Assembly (NCBI GenBank): GCA_905181825.1
Contig: CAJIZJ010000022.1
Coordinates: forward strand, 74,794-122,713
From: an uncultured Flavobacteriaceae bacterium
GTDB lineage: Bacteria; Bacteroidota; Bacteroidia; Flavobacteriales; Flavobacteriaceae
Length of the DNA: 47,920 bases
Direction: 5' to 3'
Positions within the stretch are counted from its first letter, which is position 1. Each line of letters begins with the position of its first letter. Shown piece by piece: positions 23,416 through 34,242 of the stretch. Below the pieces are notes generated by a model. It did not search any database. It was not told where the DNA came from and saw only the letters and a program-made list of their open reading frames with translations. The position numbers and the translations under genes are program-made.

Positions 23416-26145
23416 TTGAGTCACCTATTTACAAAAATACACTTAAAAGCATTGAAAACAACACTATTTCAACTACTTTTTGTTCTAATTTTTACAGTGT
23501 TTGCCAACACTTTTGGCATTGCTCAGGATGCTCAAAACCTAAATTCTTCAGCTAAATCTGTATCGGAAAATGATATTCAAAAATCTAAAAATGACTCCAT
23601 TACAAGTAAAGACGTTAAAAGTATTGAAATAGATTCCATTACAAACGATAGTCTTTCAAAGCCCAAAAGCTTTCTTGAAGGTATTGTAAATTACAAAGCA
23701 AAAGACTACACTTCAATTAATCAAAAAACACAGCAAATTTACCTTTATAATGAAGCTGAAATTCAGTATAAAGATATGGATATCAAGGCTGGAGTCATTA
23801 TTATTGATTACGGAAAAGATATTATTTATGCGGGACGTTTAAAAGACTCATTAGGAGTTTACACACAGCACCCTGTCTTTAAGCAAGGAAACGACCTTGT
23901 AGAGCCTGATTCAATTGCTTTTAATATCAAAACCAAGAAGGCTTTAATTTGGAATTCAAAAACCGAACAACAAGGAGGAAGAATAATTTCAGATTTAACA
24001 AAAAAAGAAAACGATTCTGTATACTTTGTTAGACGTGCTAAATTTACGACTTCAGAAAACCTTGAGAATCCAGAGTACTACTTCCTATTAAGAAAGGCTA
24101 AGATAGTTCCTGGCAAAAAAGTAGTGACTGGACTTACTAATATGTTTATAGCAAATGTACCAACACCAATTGGATTCCCTTTTGCATTTCTTCCAATGTC
24201 TAAAACACGTTCATCTGGAGTGATTTTCCCTACTTTTGGCGAACAAAACAATAGAGGGTATTTTTTACAAAATGGAGGCTATTACTTCGCATTAAGTGAT
24301 TATTTTGATTTAGCGACTTTGGGAGACTACTATACAAATGGAAGTTATGGTGCACGGGTTGAAAGTAGTTACGCAGTCCGCTATAAATTTAGAGGATCAT
24401 TGAGTTTCCGTTACGAGAATTTGATTAATAGTGAACGGGGATTCCCCGACTACTCAAAGAGTACAATTTATAATTTAAGGTGGAACCAAAATCAAGATTC
24501 AAAATCAAATCCTAGTTCACGTTTTTCTGCTTCTGTTAATTTAGGATCTAGTACCTATTTTCAAGAATCTGTAAACCAGCTCAATTCATCAAACTTCTTA
24601 AACAACACTCTATCGTCTTCAGTATCCTATTCTAAGACTTTTCAAGGAGAGCCACAAGTAAACGTAAGTGTCACAGCAACTCACTCGCAAAATACAAACA
24701 CCGAAAGTATCAATATGACCTTACCTACTTTTCAGGGTAGTGTAGACCGAATATTTCCATTTGCTCCTAAAACAGGCAGCAAAAAAGGGGCCTTTCAAAA
24801 TATAAACTTTCAATATAACGTTCGTGCCGAAAACCGCATTCAAACCACAGACTCATTATTTTTTAAACCTGAAATGTTTGAAGACGCCAAAGCAGGATTT
24901 CAACACACCATTCCGTTAAGTACAAATTTTAAAGTTTTTAAACACTTTAGTATGAGTACAAGTGCAAATTTCAAAGAAAACTGGACCTTTAATACGATTA
25001 AAAAAGAGTATGATACAGAAAATCAATCTGTTATTACAACGCCACTTAAAGGGTTTGACTCCTATCGCACTTACAACTTTAGCACAAGTATTGGAACGAC
25101 TGTGTACGGAATGTTTGAATTTGGGGACGACAAAAAAATTCAGGCTATACGCCACGTAATGCGACCATCAATTAGCTACAACATCAACCCTTCATTTGAT
25201 CAATACTACGAAACTTACGAAGTAATTAGTGCCGACGGCACTACCACTAACGAAGTTGATTACACTAGGTTTGAGCAGTCGTTATTTGGATCTCCTGGAA
25301 AAACTTTTTCTAGCGGTATTGGGCTCTCATTAAATAATAACTTGGAAGCAAAAGTTCGTGATAAAGACAGTACTGCAACAGACCCAAAAAAGATATTTCT
25401 ATTGAACTCCCTAAATTTCTCTACAAATTACAATGTTGCTGGAGATTCACTAAACTGGAGCCCTGTAAGAGTTTCTGGAGGAACACAACTTTTTGACAGC
25501 AAAATGAGCCTTAATTTTGGGGCCACTTTAGATCCCTACGCCCTTGACAACAACAATAACAAGATAGATGTGTTTAATGTAGACAATGGCGGCAGTTTGT
25601 TTCGATTAACAAGTGCAAACATGACCATGAGCTACAATTTGTCCAGTGAAACATTTGAAGGTGGAGATTCTGACGAAGACCAAGCAATTGAAGAGTCTGT
25701 AAAAAGTGGTGGTCGCGCAGATGATTTATTTGGAAAACCACAAGACTTCTCTAACCAGTCTTTAAATAAAGACGACAACAAAAAAATAGAACCTTCAGCA
25801 CTTTATAACTATAAAATCCCCTGGAGTTTACGGTTAGCGTACGCAGTCAATTATAATAATTCCAGACGTCAAAGGGAAATCTCATCTCATTCATTAATGT
25901 TTTCAGGGGATATAGAACTTTCTCCGCGTTGGAGTGTTGGCGCCTCCTCAGGATATGATCTTAAAAACAATGGATTTACTTACACACAGTTACGTTTTGA
26001 ACGAGACTTGTTGAGCTGGAAAATGAATTTTTCTTGGATTCCTTTTAGTAACCGAAGTTCTTGGAATTTCTTTATTGGAATTCGATCAAGCATGTTTAAA
26101 GATATTAAATACGAAAAACGCAGACAGCCAGACAAACAATTATAA
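23416..26145 (+). CDS. lptD: LPS-assembly protein LptD, outer-membrane beta-barrel
   Basis: Up to 909 residues. A signal peptide (TTLFQLLFVLIFTVFANTFGIAQ) is followed by a Ser/Asp-rich linker. An OstA-like beta-jellyroll domain follows (about 95-200; QQIYLYNEAEIQYKDMDIKAG). A long barrel runs from VIFPTFGEQNNRGYFLQNGGYY to the end. This fits the Bacteroidota LptD type that inserts lipopolysaccharide or lipooligosaccharide in the outer leaflet. No ATG is available: a stop codon directly precedes the TTG at 23416, and the only other good candidate is the TTG at 23452, which starts exactly at the positively charged n-region of the signal peptide. I give the longer form, but the shorter one (897 residues) is at least as likely. 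ridA follows 4 bases later. Confidence 0.9.
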   Translation: MSHLFTKIHLKALKTTLFQLLFVLIFTVFANTFGIAQDAQNLNSSAKSVSENDIQKSKNDSITSKDVKSIEIDSITNDSLSKPKSFLEGIVNYKAKDYTSINQKTQQIYLYNEAEIQYKDMDIKAGVIIIDYGKDIIYAGRLKDSLGVYTQHPVFKQGNDLVEPDSIAFNIKTKKALIWNSKTEQQGGRIISDLTKKENDSVYFVRRAKFTTSENLENPEYYFLLRKAKIVPGKKVVTGLTNMFIANVPTPIGFPFAFLPMSKTRSSGVIFPTFGEQNNRGYFLQNGGYYFALSDYFDLATLGDYYTNGSYGARVESSYAVRYKFRGSLSFRYENLINSERGFPDYSKSTIYNLRWNQNQDSKSNPSSRFSASVNLGSSTYFQESVNQLNSSNFLNNTLSSSVSYSKTFQGEPQVNVSVTATHSQNTNTESINMTLPTFQGSVDRIFPFAPKTGSKKGAFQNINFQYNVRAENRIQTTDSLFFKPEMFEDAKAGFQHTIPLSTNFKVFKHFSMSTSANFKENWTFNTIKKEYDTENQSVITTPLKGFDSYRTYNFSTSIGTTVYGMFEFGDDKKIQAIRHVMRPSISYNINPSFDQYYETYEVISADGTTTNEVDYTRFEQSLFGSPGKTFSSGIGLSLNNNLEAKVRDKDSTATDPKKIFLLNSLNFSTNYNVAGDSLNWSPVRVSGGTQLFDSKMSLNFGATLDPYALDNNNNKIDVFNVDNGGSLFRLTSANMTMSYNLSSETFEGGDSDEDQAIEESVKSGGRADDLFGKPQDFSNQSLNKDDNKKIEPSALYNYKIPWSLRLAYAVNYNNSRRQREISSHSLMFSGDIELSPRWSVGASSGYDLKNNGFTYTQLRFERDLLSWKMNFSWIPFSNRSSWNFFIGIRSSMFKDIKYEKRRQPDKQL

Positions 26146-26149
26146 AACT

Positions 26150-26530
26150 ATGAAAAGGATTATCACGACCCATAAAGCACCCCAACCTATTGGACCTTAT
26201 AATCAAGCCGTATTGGTAGGTGACATGTTATATACTTCTGGTCAAATAGCTATACACCCTGAGACTGGTGATTTAGTAATGGATTCTATTCAAGTAGAGA
26301 CCACTCAAGTAATGGAAAATCTTAAAGCGGTATTGGAAGCAGCAAACATGACGTTTGAAAACGTGATTAAATCTTCTATATTTATTTCAGATATGAATAC
26401 ATTTACAGCTATAAATAGTGTTTACGGAACCTATTTTGAGGAAGCAACGGCACCCGCAAGAGAAACTGTTGAGGTGGCCAACTTGCCTAAATTTGTAAAT
26501 GTAGAAATCAGTATGATTGCGGTTAAGTAA
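26150..26530 (+). CDS. ridA: RidA-family enamine/imine deaminase
   Basis: A 126-residue protein of the YjgF/RidA family, which hydrolyses reactive enamine/imine intermediates such as 2-aminoacrylate released by PLP enzymes. Signatures are APQPIGPYNQA at 10-20, LYTSGQIA at 27-34 and APARETVEV at 101-109, whose R104 is the essential active-site arginine. The ATG at 26150 lies 4 bases past the lptD stop. A longer frame with an upstream TTG at 26075 would overlap the lptD barrel by 70 bases and adds residues unlike the family, so it was not used. It converges on the kinase gene with 4 bases between the stops. Confidence 0.96.
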   Translation: MKRIITTHKAPQPIGPYNQAVLVGDMLYTSGQIAIHPETGDLVMDSIQVETTQVMENLKAVLEAANMTFENVIKSSIFISDMNTFTAINSVYGTYFEEATAPARETVEVANLPKFVNVEISMIAVK

Positions 26531-26534
26531 TTAA

Positions 26535-27407
26535 CTAAGAACGCTTGGTAATCTCAGCATGATATTCAACCAGCCCTTCAATTGGACGGCGCTCAAAGTT
26601 ACCGACAGTAAATCCAAATTCCTGTGCAACTTCTTTAATTTCTTCTTGAGTGAAATAAGCAATAGACCCTGCAAAATGAACAGGAACAGTCTTGATTTCC
26701 TCTTTATATTGTAGAATCATATTTTTAACAAATATGCGCAAACCTTTCTTTATTAGGTTTTGGACATAATCAGATTCCTTATTAAGTATCATAAATTCTG
26801 CAAAAGTTGCAAGGTATGCGTTTGGATTGGCTTTTTTGTACAAGTTACTTTTAATTACATCGTCGTTAACGTCATAGCGTGTTTTGAAAACTAATTTCAA
26901 ATCGTGAGGCATATGATCAAAGTAATAATCTCTTAATAGTTGTCTGCCGTAATAATTCCCAGACGCATCATCCATCACTGAATATCCTAGAGAAATTATT
27001 CTTTGTTCTACAGATTCACCATTATAATAAGAGCAGTTAGACCCTGTTCCTAAAATACACACAACTGCAGGGCTATGAGAAACGCCTACGGTGGCGTATA
27101 CTGCGGCGTATGTGTCTTCTTTGACAACAACTTTAGCATTTTCAAAAATAGACTGCAATACACCCTTAAGCATTTTTACTGGCTTTTCAGTACCACATCC
27201 AGCGCCGTAAAAATAAATTTGAGATACTGATAATTTATTTCCATAAATAACCTCATTTTCCTTTATAATATCAAACGCATCTGTACTAGAGATGATCGCA
27301 GGGTTTAGTCCTCTAGTTCGTTGTTTATCGAAAATTGGCTCTCCTGTAGAAGAATCAATGGCAATCCAGTCGCATTTTGTTGAACCGCTGTCTATTACAA
27401 ATATCAT
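26535..27407 (-). CDS. N-acetylglucosamine-kinase-like BadF/BcrAD ATPase
   Basis: A 290-residue ASKHA-fold kinase. The phosphate-1 loop is IDSGSTKCDW at 5-14, the phosphate-2 motif is LGTGSNC at 119-125, and DDASGNYYGRQLL provides a substrate-side loop like those of the human N-acetylglucosamine kinase family. It probably phosphorylates an amino sugar, such as GlcNAc released by wall turnover, to the 6-phosphate. It lies 61 bases downstream of gap, but the strong terminator at 27422-27454 separates them, so it may be transcribed by read-through or by a promoter I could not find. Substrate is inferred from family. Confidence 0.87.
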   Translation of the reverse strand: MIFVIDSGSTKCDWIAIDSSTGEPIFDKQRTRGLNPAIISSTDAFDIIKENEVIYGNKLSVSQIYFYGAGCGTEKPVKMLKGVLQSIFENAKVVVKEDTYAAVYATVGVSHSPAVVCILGTGSNCSYYNGESVEQRIISLGYSVMDDASGNYYGRQLLRDYYFDHMPHDLKLVFKTRYDVNDDVIKSNLYKKANPNAYLATFAEFMILNKESDYVQNLIKKGLRIFVKNMILQYKEEIKTVPVHFAGSIAYFTQEEIKEVAQEFGFTVGNFERRPIEGLVEYHAEITKRS

Positions 27408-27421
27408 AATTAAAAAGTATT

Positions 27422-27454
27422 AAAAAAATACACTGCTAAAATAGCAGTGTATTT
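27422..27454 (-). terminator. Strong Rho-independent terminator after gap
   Basis: On the minus strand a perfect 12-bp stem (27443-27454 with 27426-27437) closes a 5-base ATTTT loop and is followed by a run of T residues. It lies just past the gap stop and should end most pfkA-gap transcription before the kinase gene. Confidence 0.85.
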
Positions 27455-27468
27455 ATAAAGTATTGCTA

Positions 27469-28497
<1,029 letters not shown>

Positions 28498-29484
28498 TTA
28501 TATACTCATTATATCAGATACTCTTAATAACTCTTCATCTATTTTTGAATGTCCCTTGACAGCTTTATCAATAGGATATAACTCAAGTTTATTGTTAACT
28601 GTTCCAACCATAAAATTATTTTTACCTTCTAATAAAGACTCCACAGCCTTGACTCCCATTCTCGATGCTAAAACTCTGTCAAAACATGAAGGCGAGCCCC
28701 CACGTTGCATATGTCCTAAAACAGAAACACGCACATCATAATCTTCAAGATTTTCGTCAACATAATCCCTTAACTCAAATACATTTTTACCAGTTTTATC
28801 ACCTTCAGCAACCACAACAATACTAGAGGATTTTCCTGTGTGTCTGCTTTTTTCTAAAGACTCTAGAAGACGATCCAGCCCCAAGTCTTCTTCAGGCACT
28901 AAAATCTCTTCTGCTCCCGAACCAACTCCGGCATTCAAGGCTATATGTCCAACATCTCGCCCCATTACCTCCACAAAGAATAAACGTTTATGTGAACTTG
29001 CTGTATCTCTAATTTTATCAATCGCTTCAACCGCTGTATTTAGAGCGGTATCATATCCAAGTGTATAATTGGTTCCAACGATGTCATTGTCTATTGTGCC
29101 AGGGATTCCTATTATGGGGAAGTTATATTCTTCATTAAAAATCATTCCACCAGTAAAGGTTCCATCTCCTCCAATTAACACTAAGGCATCAATATTTTGT
29201 TTTATTAATTGATCGTAAGCTTTTTTTCGACCTTCTTTTGTCCTAAACTCTTTAGAACGTGCAGATTTTAAAAACGTCCCCCCTTTGTTTATGATATTAT
29301 TAACGCTTCTAGCGTCCAAAACTTCAAAATCTCCTTCTATCATTCCTTCGTAACCTCTGTAAATACCGACACATTCAATATTGTGATATGCACAAGTGCG
29401 CACAACGGACCTTATTGCTGCATTCATCCCGGGAGCATCGCCTCCAGATGTTAATACCCCAATTTTTTTTATATTACTTTCCAT
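28498..29484 (-). CDS. pfkA: 6-phosphofructokinase, ATP-dependent
   Basis: A 328-residue group A phosphofructokinase, the committed step of glycolysis. The ATP-site motif is IGGDGTF at 104-110; the Gly following GGD is the residue found in ATP users, whereas pyrophosphate enzymes usually have Asp there. The sugar-phosphate catalytic motif is PGTIDNDIVGT at 128-138, and VEVMGRDVGHIAL gives the effector/F6P region. It precedes gap by 27 bases on the same strand, and the upstream gap of 160 bases should hold the promoter, although I saw only an imperfect TAAGTTTT element there. Confidence 0.97.
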   Translation of the reverse strand: MESNIKKIGVLTSGGDAPGMNAAIRSVVRTCAYHNIECVGIYRGYEGMIEGDFEVLDARSVNNIINKGGTFLKSARSKEFRTKEGRKKAYDQLIKQNIDALVLIGGDGTFTGGMIFNEEYNFPIIGIPGTIDNDIVGTNYTLGYDTALNTAVEAIDKIRDTASSHKRLFFVEVMGRDVGHIALNAGVGSGAEEILVPEEDLGLDRLLESLEKSRHTGKSSSIVVVAEGDKTGKNVFELRDYVDENLEDYDVRVSVLGHMQRGGSPSCFDRVLASRMGVKAVESLLEGKNNFMVGTVNNKLELYPIDKAVKGHSKIDEELLRVSDIMSI

Positions 29485-29644
29485 AGTTGTAATGGTTTAT
29501 GTTGTAAAATTAATAAAACTTATATGTTAAAAAATAATCGTGGTCATCAATTTTATCAACTTCAACAAATTCAAACGTTTTCGTTAATAACTATTTGATT
29601 TTGAAGCTAAAAAATTAATTATTAGCTAGATTTTGGGGGGTAAA

Positions 29645-32600
29645 TTACTTGAAATTCATAAAATCAGTTGTTTCGGGGTTGAAGTCCTGGTCTGTGGTAG
29701 ATTTTATTTCTTTAGTTTGCTTTTTAAATAGGGCCCCTAAAAGTTCTTTTAAATTATCAAACTCAATATTATACGAAAGCCCTACCCCTTGGGTGTAACC
29801 AATTTGTTCACCAAAATTTTGAATGCTATTTTCTCTGTTAAAAAACTTAAGAGACAAGGTGCGGTCTTCGTTTAATAAAACTTCTACTTCAAAATCTCCT
29901 GCAACTGTTGTTTCACTAACTCCACCAACCGGCACTCCAACTTTTCCGTTAATAAGTACATTATCACTTATTTTTGTTGACACAGTCACTCCTAACCGAC
30001 TGTCAGTTTCATATTCAGGAGTTGTTTTACCCAAGTCTAAATCAATTCCTAACTGAACTTTATTATCATCATCTGCAAAAAGCTCGTTTAGCATGCTTGT
30101 AACCCCATCTGATACCAACCCAAAAGCATCTTGCGAATCCAACGTTAGCTCGCTTCTAAAAGCCCCAGTAGCCAACAAGGAAAGTGCTTGGAATTCTTTC
30201 CGATCCTTATCCCTTAGTCGATCTGCTAACTCACTATTAAGAGTTGAATTAACACTTGGAAACCGAATATCAAAATTTAAATCTGGGTTTTCTAATTTTC
30301 CTGTCAAATGAACTTCAACTTCGGTCGGAATACTTTGATTAATAGGATTGTCTAATAGCGTTGAGGGATTTACATTGATTCCCTCATAAAGCGCCTTTAT
30401 ATTTATATCTGCATTTAATGGACTTCCATCCCAAGCCAAGGTTCCGTCTTTAACTACTTTAAATTTCTTTTGAATAATTCGCCCAAAAGAAAAGTTATAA
30501 ATTCCGGAGAGGACTATAAAATCGCCAAACATTTGAAACTTCCCTTTGGTGTTGATTTGAGCCAACATACTTCCATTACCTCGTCCAATAATTGAGCTTC
30601 CTGTTTGTTTGTCTATTACAATTTCAATTTCAGCATTATCGTTAATATCCATATTGAATTCCATTTCAAGTCCTTTAACATCGTCCAATTCAAAATCTCG
30701 GGTAGTTGTTTTAGTTGTTTTTTGATCTGGACTTAAAAAACTTATATAAGAGCTTTCAGATAATATCTCACTATCATTTAGAGGGATCTTAAAAATTGTT
30801 CCATCAGAGGTCCCTACATTAGCCTCAATAAATAATTGATCTGTGGGCCCAGAAACATCAATATCACCAGCTACAAAGGCAGTTCCATAATAAAGCGATT
30901 CTTCTTGCTCAATCGTGTTAAGCACAAGTAACCGATCAGAATCAATATTCAAGTCTAATGACCAATTCGAAAAATTATTGTGACTAATATTTCCGCTTAA
31001 ATAAGCCTGCGACTGGAAATCAACATCACTCATTAATGCTTTATCAAAAATAAAGCTTTGGTTTTTTAGAGTAATAATAGTAGCCTCTGCAAAATCATAA
31101 CCAACATTAAGATAGGGAATGGCTAAACCTGCATTATCTAAAACCAAACGCCCCTCAATTTGAGGTTTTTCAAGTTGACCACTAAGAGATGTATGCCCTG
31201 AAATCTCTCCACGAATATTTGTAATCACATCGGCTCCAAAAGGATTTAAGGGATCCAATATAAAATCATTAAATGAAATATCGAGATCAAGATTAGAATT
31301 ATCACCAGACACATCTAAAGTACCCATTACAGATAAAGATTCGTTAGCGTCTTCTTTCAATGATATATTGACATCATAATTTGTAAGGGATTGATTCCCT
31401 TGAATAGCTGCCTTAAAAGAACCTAAATTAAAATCATTAACTTTCAGGTTATCCACAGTTAAACTAGACTTTGGGAGGTACACACTTTTTAGTTGATTAA
31501 TATTTAGACTGCCATTCAAACGGCCATCTAGTTTTAGGTTTTTGACTGAGGGTGTTATTTTTGCTAGATCTACATTTTTAAAGTCAAGATCTATATTTTT
31601 GTTGTCTGAACCCTGTATAAGCGCATTAAAAAGAATTTCCTCATCTGCATACGTCATATTTAAATTATCAACTAGAACCTCCTTGAAAGCTCTGTCAAAG
31701 CTAATCTTGTTTTGTGAACCCTGAGAGTTATTTATATGCCATGGAGTGTCCTTAAAAATAACGGTCGATTTTTTAACTCCAACGACAGACTTGTTTGACT
31801 CGTCTATGGTATAATATAAATTTAAATCAAATGAATCTTTATAATTTTCACCGCCTTTAAATTCAGTTTTCATATACAAGGTGTCATTGAGGGTTACATT
31901 TATTAGGCTAAACTCAGAGACATTATAGTAGGCCGTGGCAAGACTATCTATTTCTACATATGAATTAAATAATGTATTATCATTTATGAGTTGAAGCTTG
32001 ATCTTATTGGCAAAAAAATCATCCATTTTGATCGTAGGAGACTTGAAGGTAAGTTTAAAGTTTTTAGGATCAGTTTCTACCCTTCCTTTTACGGAGGTGT
32101 TAGGTCCTAATTGCAAGTCTGGATAAAACAGTTCTACAATTTTATTATAAATCTTAAAATTAAAGTTTAAATATTGATTTTCTAGAACCTCAAAAGAATT
32201 AAATTTAGTATAAATATCCCCTATTGAATTTCTCATTAGATTAGGGAGCTGGTTGATACGAAATTCTCCTTTCAAACTTCCATTTACTATTTCTGGAGAA
32301 TTTACTTGAATGGTCCTTGACTTATTACTATCAAACATAGAAGTAATTTCAAAGTCTTTGAACTCATAGCTATCATTTTGATTCTCATACAAAGCATCTT
32401 TAAAACTAAGAACTCCATAAACATCATCGATACTAGTGCCTTTCATATCTATAGACATTTCTCCTTTTAGCACAGAAATTTTGTCACGATCTACCAACTT
32501 TAAGGCGTTCAGATTAGCATAATCAATAATCGCCGAAAAATCATATATATTTTCATTATCAGAAAAATCTACAAGGCCAGAAAAGTTTAATTTTAAATTA

Positions 32601-34021
32601 GGATCTGCAGCATCCAATTGACCGTTAAAAACCTTATCCGTAATGACTCCGGAAACCTGTAAATCTGAGTAATTATAATCTTTAAACACAAAAGAGCTTA
32701 CCCCCCCATTTATATTACAACTAATCGATTCTTTTCTGAACCCACTACCTACCACACGATGACTAGAAGTAACCAAGCCAATTGTTGGCTCGCCTATAGC
32801 CCTTCCTAAATTAAAATCTGTAAAACGTATTTGACCCACATAAGAGGCATTATCAATAACTTCTATTTCATTTAAATTCAGGTCAATAAAAAGGGATCCT
32901 ATTTCTGTAGAAATATCCATGACAGCCTTGACAGACTCATTTGTTATTTTTGTACTACCGCTCATCTTAAAGCGGCCTAAGACATTAAAGGCTGATGGAA
33001 TCGTATTACCTAAAACTCTTGGCAATAATGCTGTAAGCTCCTCATAGCTTGACGATATTGCATCAAACTCTCCATCAAGCAAAAAACCATCTGAACTTGA
33101 ATCAAATAGCTCATTAACATGAAACCTGCCAATAATAGAGGTATTGCTGTTAGTTTTTAAATTAAATTCCTCGAATTTCAAATCCTTCAATGTCCCTGAA
33201 AAAGTGGTATTTAGCTGGGCTTTTTGGTTATCACCAAATTCATCATACAACAAATTAAACTCCCCTAAATCTAAAGAACTGTTTTCAAAAAAACCAGAAA
33301 TAATAACCTTGTCTGAAAAAGAATTAAGATCCTCACGTTGGTAATCAAATTGGAGTTTTCCTGAAACTAAGGATGAGTCTGTCCTGATGCCCAAATCAGA
33401 GAATAACATCTTAGTTGGTGTATAACTGAACACTGTTTCAATATTTTTTAGGGCTAGGCCTCTTGAATCTATAAAAGAAAGACGTTTTATATTTGCATCT
33501 ATGTCTGGCCCAGAAATTAAAAAATCTGTAGCTAAGATATTAAGATCAGTGAAATTTAAAACAACAGGAGAATCTTTATTTTCATCTGTAAGACGAAAAA
33601 CACTACTGTTGATATTCAAACTACTGGATGAGAGTAAGAATTTAGCTACATATTTTCTTGGGTTTTGCGTATCAAACTTATCTACAAAAATATCTAAATT
33701 TGTGTCACTTTCTCCTTTATAGGTCTTGACATGAAAAAATAGATTGTATAAATCTATGTCTCCAAACACAAGCTCGTTGTTAACCATTTTTGCGAAGTTT
33801 AAAACCGAAGTGTTGAGTTCAGAAACTGAAATCATAGGCGCTTCAAAATGATCTTTAATTAAAATAGACTTTAATTCTACATCTCCGTTAAACTGCAGGC
33901 CTGCCTTTTCAATTTTAATATCTGTACCATAAACATCATTAATTTTACCGGTTGCATAACTACCTAAAGCTGTTTGGATGGCTGGAATTGACAAAAGCAC
34001 CACCAAAAAAATGAAGAACAA
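29645..34021 (-). CDS. tamB: TamB/DUF490-family inner-membrane-anchored envelope protein
   Basis: A very long protein (at least 1458 residues) with an N-terminal hydrophobic anchor and extended repeated beta-structure, ending in the conserved C-terminal TamB domain. Recognisable parts there are NTKGKFQMFGDFIVLSGIYN, EVEVHLTGKLENPDLNFDI and ADRLRDKDRKEFQALSLLATG. TamB-like proteins span the periplasm as beta-taco conduits and help move phospholipids or assemble outer-membrane proteins. No ATG exists at the 5' end: the only canonical start is the TTG at 34021, and it falls inside the hydrophobic anchor. Reading the frame upstream to the stop at 34073-34075 adds a basic n-region, INKYLKIVLKAVSALA, that would complete a normal anchor from an ATC or ATA codon. 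The start is therefore unresolved. Confidence 0.9.
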   Translation of the reverse strand: MFFIFLVVLLSIPAIQTALGSYATGKINDVYGTDIKIEKAGLQFNGDVELKSILIKDHFEAPMISVSELNTSVLNFAKMVNNELVFGDIDLYNLFFHVKTYKGESDTNLDIFVDKFDTQNPRKYVAKFLLSSSSLNINSSVFRLTDENKDSPVVLNFTDLNILATDFLISGPDIDANIKRLSFIDSRGLALKNIETVFSYTPTKMLFSDLGIRTDSSLVSGKLQFDYQREDLNSFSDKVIISGFFENSSLDLGEFNLLYDEFGDNQKAQLNTTFSGTLKDLKFEEFNLKTNSNTSIIGRFHVNELFDSSSDGFLLDGEFDAISSSYEELTALLPRVLGNTIPSAFNVLGRFKMSGSTKITNESVKAVMDISTEIGSLFIDLNLNEIEVIDNASYVGQIRFTDFNLGRAIGEPTIGLVTSSHRVVGSGFRKESISCNINGGVSSFVFKDYNYSDLQVSGVITDKVFNGQLDAADPNLKLNFSGLVDFSDNENIYDFSAIIDYANLNALKLVDRDKISVLKGEMSIDMKGTSIDDVYGVLSFKDALYENQNDSYEFKDFEITSMFDSNKSRTIQVNSPEIVNGSLKGEFRINQLPNLMRNSIGDIYTKFNSFEVLENQYLNFNFKIYNKIVELFYPDLQLGPNTSVKGRVETDPKNFKLTFKSPTIKMDDFFANKIKLQLINDNTLFNSYVEIDSLATAYYNVSEFSLINVTLNDTLYMKTEFKGGENYKDSFDLNLYYTIDESNKSVVGVKKSTVIFKDTPWHINNSQGSQNKISFDRAFKEVLVDNLNMTYADEEILFNALIQGSDNKNIDLDFKNVDLAKITPSVKNLKLDGRLNGSLNINQLKSVYLPKSSLTVDNLKVNDFNLGSFKAAIQGNQSLTNYDVNISLKEDANESLSVMGTLDVSGDNSNLDLDISFNDFILDPLNPFGADVITNIRGEISGHTSLSGQLEKPQIEGRLVLDNAGLAIPYLNVGYDFAEATIITLKNQSFIFDKALMSDVDFQSQAYLSGNISHNNFSNWSLDLNIDSDRLLVLNTIEQEESLYYGTAFVAGDIDVSGPTDQLFIEANVGTSDGTIFKIPLNDSEILSESSYISFLSPDQKTTKTTTRDFELDDVKGLEMEFNMDINDNAEIEIVIDKQTGSSIIGRGNGSMLAQINTKGKFQMFGDFIVLSGIYNFSFGRIIQKKFKVVKDGTLAWDGSPLNADINIKALYEGINVNPSTLLDNPINQSIPTEVEVHLTGKLENPDLNFDIRFPSVNSTLNSELADRLRDKDRKEFQALSLLATGAFRSELTLDSQDAFGLVSDGVTSMLNELFADDDNKVQLGIDLDLGKTTPEYETDSRLGVTVSTKISDNVLINGKVGVPVGGVSETTVAGDFEVEVLLNEDRTLSLKFFNRENSIQNFGEQIGYTQGVGLSYNIEFDNLKELLGALFKKQTKEIKSTTDQDFNPETTDFMNFK

Positions 34022-34123
34022 CGCGAGAGCTGAAACAGCTTTAAGTACTATTTTAAGATATTTATTGATATGCTAAAGGGGTTATTTATTCACAATTTAA
34101 CTATTTATACTAAAATTTAAACT

Positions 34124-34168
34124 CTGCAAAGCATTTATTTTACTGCTATTTTTTTTATTTCTTTGCAG
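34124..34168. repeat. Inverted repeat CTGCAAAG...CTTTGCAG between tamB and tsaD
   Basis: Perfect 8-bp arms at 34124-34131 and 34161-34168 flank 29 AT-rich bases in the divergent promoter region. It may be a regulatory site; no known operator was recognised. Confidence 0.3.
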
Positions 34169-34242
34169 TAATCTAATTAATGGATTAAATTATACCTAAT
34201 TATAATTACAAATTAAACGAATATTCTGACTAAATCGTCTTA

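Noticed and set aside
26075-26149. N-terminal extension of ridA from a TTG
   Set aside because: It overlaps the lptD C-terminus, adds residues unlike the family, and the ATG at 26150 gives the standard RidA start.
29823-30311. Plus-strand frames opposite tamB
   Set aside because: Ser/Leu/Lys-rich antisense translations of a long beta-rich gene; no start context or domain.
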